Part shown: positions 14,234 to 17,177 of the stretch, one piece after another | Numbering within the stretch: the first letter of the stretch is position 1 | Layout: each line of letters starts with the position of its first letter | Assembly: GCA_013697225.1 (NCBI GenBank) | Contig: JACCXG010000100.1 | Coordinates: forward strand, 1-17,177 | DNA length: 17,177 bases | Source: Acidobacteriota bacterium | Lineage (GTDB): Bacteria; Acidobacteriota; Vicinamibacteria; Vicinamibacterales; 2-12-FULL-66-21 | Direction: 5' to 3' | Made by a program: the position numbers and the translations under genes | The notes under the pieces: model-generated | What the model was told of the DNA's origin: nothing | Database searches by the model: none | Seen by the model: only the letters and a program-made list of their open reading frames with translations

Positions 14234-14566
14234 CTACGACTGCGGGCGGGATTCCAGCGCGTTCAGCCGGCGCTCCACGAGGGCGTTCGCCCTCGACTGG
14301 ACGTCGATGAACTGATCCAGATTGCGCTCGAGCCGACCGAAGCGGCCTTCCAGCACGCCGAAACGGCCCTCTAATCCGTCGAAGCGGCCTTCCAGCGCGT
14401 CGAAGCGGCCGTCCAGCCGGTCGAATGCAAACTCGGTGTACCGCCGCCCTTCGACCAGCGCCTCGGAAAACTCAGCGAACCGCCTGTCGACAGACGTGGC
14501 GAGATCGTCCACCTTCTGCTCGACGCGTTCGACGCGCTCCCCCAATTCCCGAATCCAATCCGCCAT
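14234..14566 (-). CDS. Heptad-repeat coiled-coil protein of unknown function
   Basis: 110 residues from MADWIRELGERVERVEQKV to ALESRPQS; an upstream in-frame ATG at 14593 is an alternative start. Almost the whole protein is predicted coiled coil by eye: hydrophobic positions every 3-4 residues from about residue 5 to the end. In the middle are four near-identical heptads of the form (F)xxLEGR. No enzyme motif or membrane segment. Such short proteins occur widely in bacterial genomes as multi-copy families; a second copy of its last 15 codons lies at 12718-12769. Confidence 0.6.
   Translation of the reverse strand: MADWIRELGERVERVEQKVDDLATSVDRRFAEFSEALVEGRRYTEFAFDRLDGRFDALEGRFDGLEGRFGVLEGRFGRLERNLDQFIDVQSRANALVERRLNALESRPQS
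14244..14295. repeat. Coiled-coil gene 3' end, copy 2 (in the intact gene)
   Basis: Matches 12718-12769 at 50 of 52 positions, direct orientation, 1526 nt apart. Confidence 0.85.
14341..14424. repeat. Four 21-nt tandem units within the coiled-coil gene
   Basis: Units at 14341, 14362, 14383 and 14404, consensus AGCGGCCTTCCAGCRCGTCGA on the plus strand. Each codes for one heptad (F-D/G-x-L-E-G-R), so unit gain or loss would lengthen or shorten the coiled coil in whole heptads. Confidence 0.8.
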
Positions 14567-14593
14567 AGCCCCGCCCTTCGTGAAGCTTACCAT

Positions 14594-14919
14594 CGTCCTC
14601 CCGCCGGCACCTGGCCTGAGCAGGACCCGTGCCTCATGCCATTTCCTGATTTGCGCCTGGTCGGACCCGATCGCGAGGGGACGATCGCGAAAACTGCACG
14701 GTGGGAGCGGACGGGGGGGAGCAGAATCTGATAGAGCAGTGTTGACGTTGGTACAATTCGATGGCGCCGGCCGGATTGAACGCAGCGTGCGCTGGAGGCC
14801 GTCGAGGCTCTGTCAGGGGTTGGTCGGCTGACCGTGCATAAGGGTGGAGCCGCTCTCCCGAACGCGCGTCAGAGGAGGTTCCCGCGCCCGCGCCAGCGAG
14901 CTTACGGAGAGACCGGCAC
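14594..14919. promoter_or_regulatory. Upstream region of the ceramidase-like gene, with a possible extended -10
   Basis: No gene is supported in these 326 nt. TTGGTACAAT ends at 14757 (TACAAT 14752-14757 preceded by TG-G, an extended -10 pattern) and no good -35 pairs with it; the nearby TTGACG is too close. The ribosome site GGAGAG (14906-14911) lies 8 nt before the ATG at 14920. An 8-nt direct repeat GATCGCGA is present near 14670-14690. Confidence 0.3.
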
Positions 14920-16380
14920 ATGAGACGAGCGGCGCTGACAGTCCTTCTCCTCGCGGCCGGCCTCCCGCCGCTCCCCCTCACATCGTCAACGATAACGGCG
15001 CAGGACGCCGGGAAGCGCCGGTTTTCCGCGGGGGCGGCCGCCAGCAATATCACTCCACCACTCGGGGAGATGATCGTCGGCAACTGGACGCCGGTTCCGG
15101 CGTCCCACGTGCACGACGAGCTGTACGCCCGATGTCTCGTGCTCGACAACGGCGGGACCAGGGTGGCGATTGTCGTGGCGGACAACGTCGGCATCCCGCA
15201 GCGGGTGCTGGACGAAGCGAAGCGACTGGCCCACGAACGCTCCGGCATTGCCGTCGAGCACATCCTGATCGCCTCGACCCATACACATTCCGCAACGACG
15301 GCTCGCGGATCGGAGCGGGACGACCGGTCTGAACCGCTGGATCACTATCAGAGCTTCCTTGCGGCTCGGATCGCTGACGGCATCCGCCGCGCCGTCAACA
15401 ACCTCGAACCGGCGCGTGTCGGCTGGGGAAGCGGAAGCCTGCCGCAGCAGGTGTTCAACCGCCGCTGGTTCATGAAGCCGGGGCCTCATCTGGACAATCC
15501 CTTCGGAGGTACGGACAAAGTGCGGATGAACCCGCCCGTGAACAGCCCGGATCTCCTGAAGCCGGCGGGCCCTACCGATCCGGAGATTGGATTCCTCTCG
15601 GTCTATTCCAACACCGGCCGCCCGATTGCTTTGCTCGCGAACTACTCGCTCCATTACGTGGGTGGAGTGCCCAACGGGCATGTGTCCGCCGACTACTTCG
15701 GCGCCTTTGCCCGAAGGATGACACGCCTCCTCGGTGCCGACGAGCACGACTCACGCGCCGCACCATTCGTCCCGATGCTGTCCAACGGGACGAGCGGAGA
15801 CATCAACAACATCGACTTTCGCGGGGGACAGAAACGGCTGCCCGATTACGCCCGCATGGAGCTCGTGGCGAACCAGGTGGCGGCCGAAGTCTTCAGGGCG
15901 ATGCAGGGCATCGAATATCACGACTCAGTCCCGATCGGGATGGTTCAACGCGGCCTGACACTGGAGACGCGCCGGCCGGCCCCCGAGCTGGTAGGCTGGG
16001 CGCGCGAGATCCTCGCGCGGCCGGAAGGCGCACCGGAGAAACATCCTCGGGAGAGGATCTACGCGGAACGCACGATCCGCATGGCCGGCATGCCAACGCG
16101 GATTGAGATTCCGCTGCAGGCACTGAGGATTGGCGACATGGCACTTGCTACCATCCCCTTCGAGGCCTTCGTGGAGATTGGACTGGAGCTGAAGGCGAAG
16201 AGTCCGGTGCCCGAGACGTTCGTCATGTCCATCGCAAACGGTGCGTACGGCTATCTGCCGACGGCCGCCCACCACGAGCTGGGGGGCTATGAAACCTGGC
16301 TGGGGACGAATGGGGTGGAAGTGGACGCGGCGTCGAAAATCCTCGACACGCTGCTCGAGATGCTCGCCGGACTGAAATAG
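14920..16380 (+). CDS. Secreted neutral/alkaline ceramidase-like hydrolase
   Basis: 486 residues. An N-terminal signal peptide is likely (MRRAALTVLLLAAGLPPLP, cleavage near residues 27-28). The protein follows the N-terminal domain of the neutral/alkaline non-lysosomal ceramidase family: GAAASNITPPLGE near the start, STHTHS with H121 and H123 as probable Zn ligands, NYSLHYVGG (H245), and SNGTSGDINN (288-297), equivalent to the family's conserved 'xxGDVSPN' segment. Family enzymes hydrolyse amide-linked acyl chains from sphingolipids; many shorter bacterial members like this one, without the C-terminal domain of true ceramidases, have unknown substrates. GGAGAG is placed 8 nt before the ATG. 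The next gene starts at the base after the stop. Confidence 0.8.
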   Translation: MRRAALTVLLLAAGLPPLPLTSSTITAQDAGKRRFSAGAAASNITPPLGEMIVGNWTPVPASHVHDELYARCLVLDNGGTRVAIVVADNVGIPQRVLDEAKRLAHERSGIAVEHILIASTHTHSATTARGSERDDRSEPLDHYQSFLAARIADGIRRAVNNLEPARVGWGSGSLPQQVFNRRWFMKPGPHLDNPFGGTDKVRMNPPVNSPDLLKPAGPTDPEIGFLSVYSNTGRPIALLANYSLHYVGGVPNGHVSADYFGAFARRMTRLLGADEHDSRAAPFVPMLSNGTSGDINNIDFRGGQKRLPDYARMELVANQVAAEVFRAMQGIEYHDSVPIGMVQRGLTLETRRPAPELVGWAREILARPEGAPEKHPRERIYAERTIRMAGMPTRIEIPLQALRIGDMALATIPFEAFVEIGLELKAKSPVPETFVMSIANGAYGYLPTAAHHELGGYETWLGTNGVEVDAASKILDTLLEMLAGLK

Positions 16381-17177
16381 ATGCCGCGTGGCCCTCTCGC
16401 GATGCTGATGTGCCTGCTGTGCGCCGGGCCGGTCGCGTGGTCCGCCGCCGAACGGGACGCCGACGACACCCGTCATGAGCCGAACGCCGCGGGCGCGGAA
16501 ACCGGTCCCTTGACTCCCGACCAGGCCCTGGCGGGGTTCGAGCTGGAGCCGGGATACCGGATCGAGATCGCAGCCGCGGAGCCGCTCGTCCAGTCCCCCC
16601 TGGCTATTGCCTTCGACGAGCGCGGGCGGCTGTACGTCGTGGAAAACCGGGGCTATCCCGGGCCGCTGGAAGGGGCCTCTGGAACGCCCCCGTCCCTGGG
16701 GGTGATCGCCCGGCTGGAAGACACCGACAACGATGGGCGGTTTGACAGGCGGACCGAGTTTGCCGTCAATCTCACGGATCCGAACGGCGTCATGCCTTGG
16801 GACGGCGGCGTTTTCGTCAGTGCCGCGCGGGATCTCCTGTACTTGAAGGACACGACCGGCGACGGCATCGCCGATGAACGGCGCGTGGTGTTGACGGGAT
16901 TCGACGCCACCCGGACGGCACAGATCCGGTTCAGCCACCCGACGTTCGGCATCGACAACTGGATATACCTGACCGGCGGGCTCACCGGCGGCCTGGTCAC
17001 TGCCCCGGAGCATCCTGACCGTCCGCCGGTCAAATTCGCCACGAGCGACGCCCGGTTCAACCCCTTCACCCACGCCTTCGAGCTCACCGGCGGCAAGGGG
17101 CAGTACGGCCTGACGTTCGACGACCACGGCCGCCGATTCGTCTGCTCCAACCGTCACCCGGTCATGCACGTCGTCCT
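16381..17177 (+). CDS. PVC-type membrane-bound dehydrogenase / beta-propeller protein, 5' part only
   Basis: The frame is open from ATG 16381 to the window end (265 residues seen, 3' end missing). A signal peptide is likely (AMLMCLLCAGPVAWSAA). The body follows the 'putative membrane-bound dehydrogenase' N-terminal domain common in Planctomycetes, Verrucomicrobia and Acidobacteria: GFELEPGYRIEIAAAEPLV, AIAFDERGRLYVVENRGYP, then ARLEDTDNDGRFD and LKDTTGDGIADERRV, two D-x-D-x-D-G loops that may bind Ca. Such proteins often continue into a HEAT-like and a cytochrome c domain; none can be checked here. The ATG directly follows the TAG of the ceramidase-like gene, with no clear own ribosome site, so translation is probably coupled. 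Confidence 0.75.
   Translation, partial: MPRGPLAMLMCLLCAGPVAWSAAERDADDTRHEPNAAGAETGPLTPDQALAGFELEPGYRIEIAAAEPLVQSPLAIAFDERGRLYVVENRGYPGPLEGASGTPPSLGVIARLEDTDNDGRFDRRTEFAVNLTDPNGVMPWDGGVFVSAARDLLYLKDTTGDGIADERRVVLTGFDATRTAQIRFSHPTFGIDNWIYLTGGLTGGLVTAPEHPDRPPVKFATSDARFNPFTHAFELTGGKGQYGLTFDDHGRRFVCSNRHPVMHVV

Noticed and set aside
14341..14424. The 21-nt tandem units as a CRISPR array
   Set aside because: There are no spacers; the units are contiguous and code for heptads of a coiled coil.
14634..15263. Minus-strand 209-codon frame upstream of and over the ceramidase gene
   Set aside because: Mostly antisense to the ceramidase signal peptide and N-terminal domain; no protein-like motifs.
15925..17169. 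Minus-strand 414-codon frame
   Set aside because: Antisense to the ceramidase-like and propeller-type genes, both of which have strong family motifs.

Overview
This is a GC-rich bacterial window whose gene content suggests an Acidobacteriota-type genome, possibly Vicinamibacteria. That placement rests on a secreted HAF-repeat-like protein tail, a ceramidase-like exported hydrolase next to a 'membrane-bound dehydrogenase' beta-propeller protein, and short hairpin repeats inserted in frame inside genes. No rRNA or marker gene confirms it. I see no tRNA, rRNA, CRISPR array or intact transposase.

Layout. (1) 3-284, plus strand: the 3' end of a repeat-type secreted protein. (2) 569-12108, minus strand: nine genes, read from 12108 down to 569. 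They encode a fatty acid desaturase, a CDP-archaeol-synthase-like cytidylyltransferase, a rifampicin-phosphotransferase-like dikinase, a short UbiA-like membrane protein, a Zn-ribbon SAM methyltransferase, a lysophospholipid-type acyltransferase, a fatty-acyl-AMP ligase, an ACP / thioester reductase / APH-type kinase fusion, and a CDP-alcohol phosphatidyltransferase. Every one of the eight junctions is a 4-nt ATGA or GTGA stop/start overlap, so this is one translationally coupled operon. (3) 12120-14600: gene-poor, patchwork DNA. It holds a 5'-truncated cupin, duplicated scraps of other genes, a MNT-like nucleotidyltransferase with a small partner, fragments of unknown genes and a heptad-repeat coiled-coil protein. 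(4) 14920-17177, plus strand: a neutral/alkaline ceramidase-like secreted protein and, directly abutting it, the 5' part of a PVC-type dehydrogenase/propeller protein.

How the operon may work (inference). The ligase would adenylate a fatty acid, the desaturase having acted on the chain, and load it onto the ACP domain. The reductase domain would release it as an aldehyde or alcohol. The kinase domain and/or the dikinase would phosphorylate an alcohol. The CarS-like enzyme would activate the phosphate as a CDP-lipid, and the CDP-alcohol phosphotransferase would attach a head group. The acyltransferase, UbiA-like protein and methyltransferase would add or modify chains. UbiA + CarS + CDP-alcohol transferase is the step order of archaeal ether-lipid synthesis, here combined with bacterial fatty-acid activation and reduction. 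I do not recognise this combination as a described pathway, and it is the main candidate for a new system in the window.

Two genes (methyltransferase at 6418-6422 and cupin near 13100) are each put out of frame by one extra base in a run of five G/C. This may be homopolymer error in the assembly or true decay.
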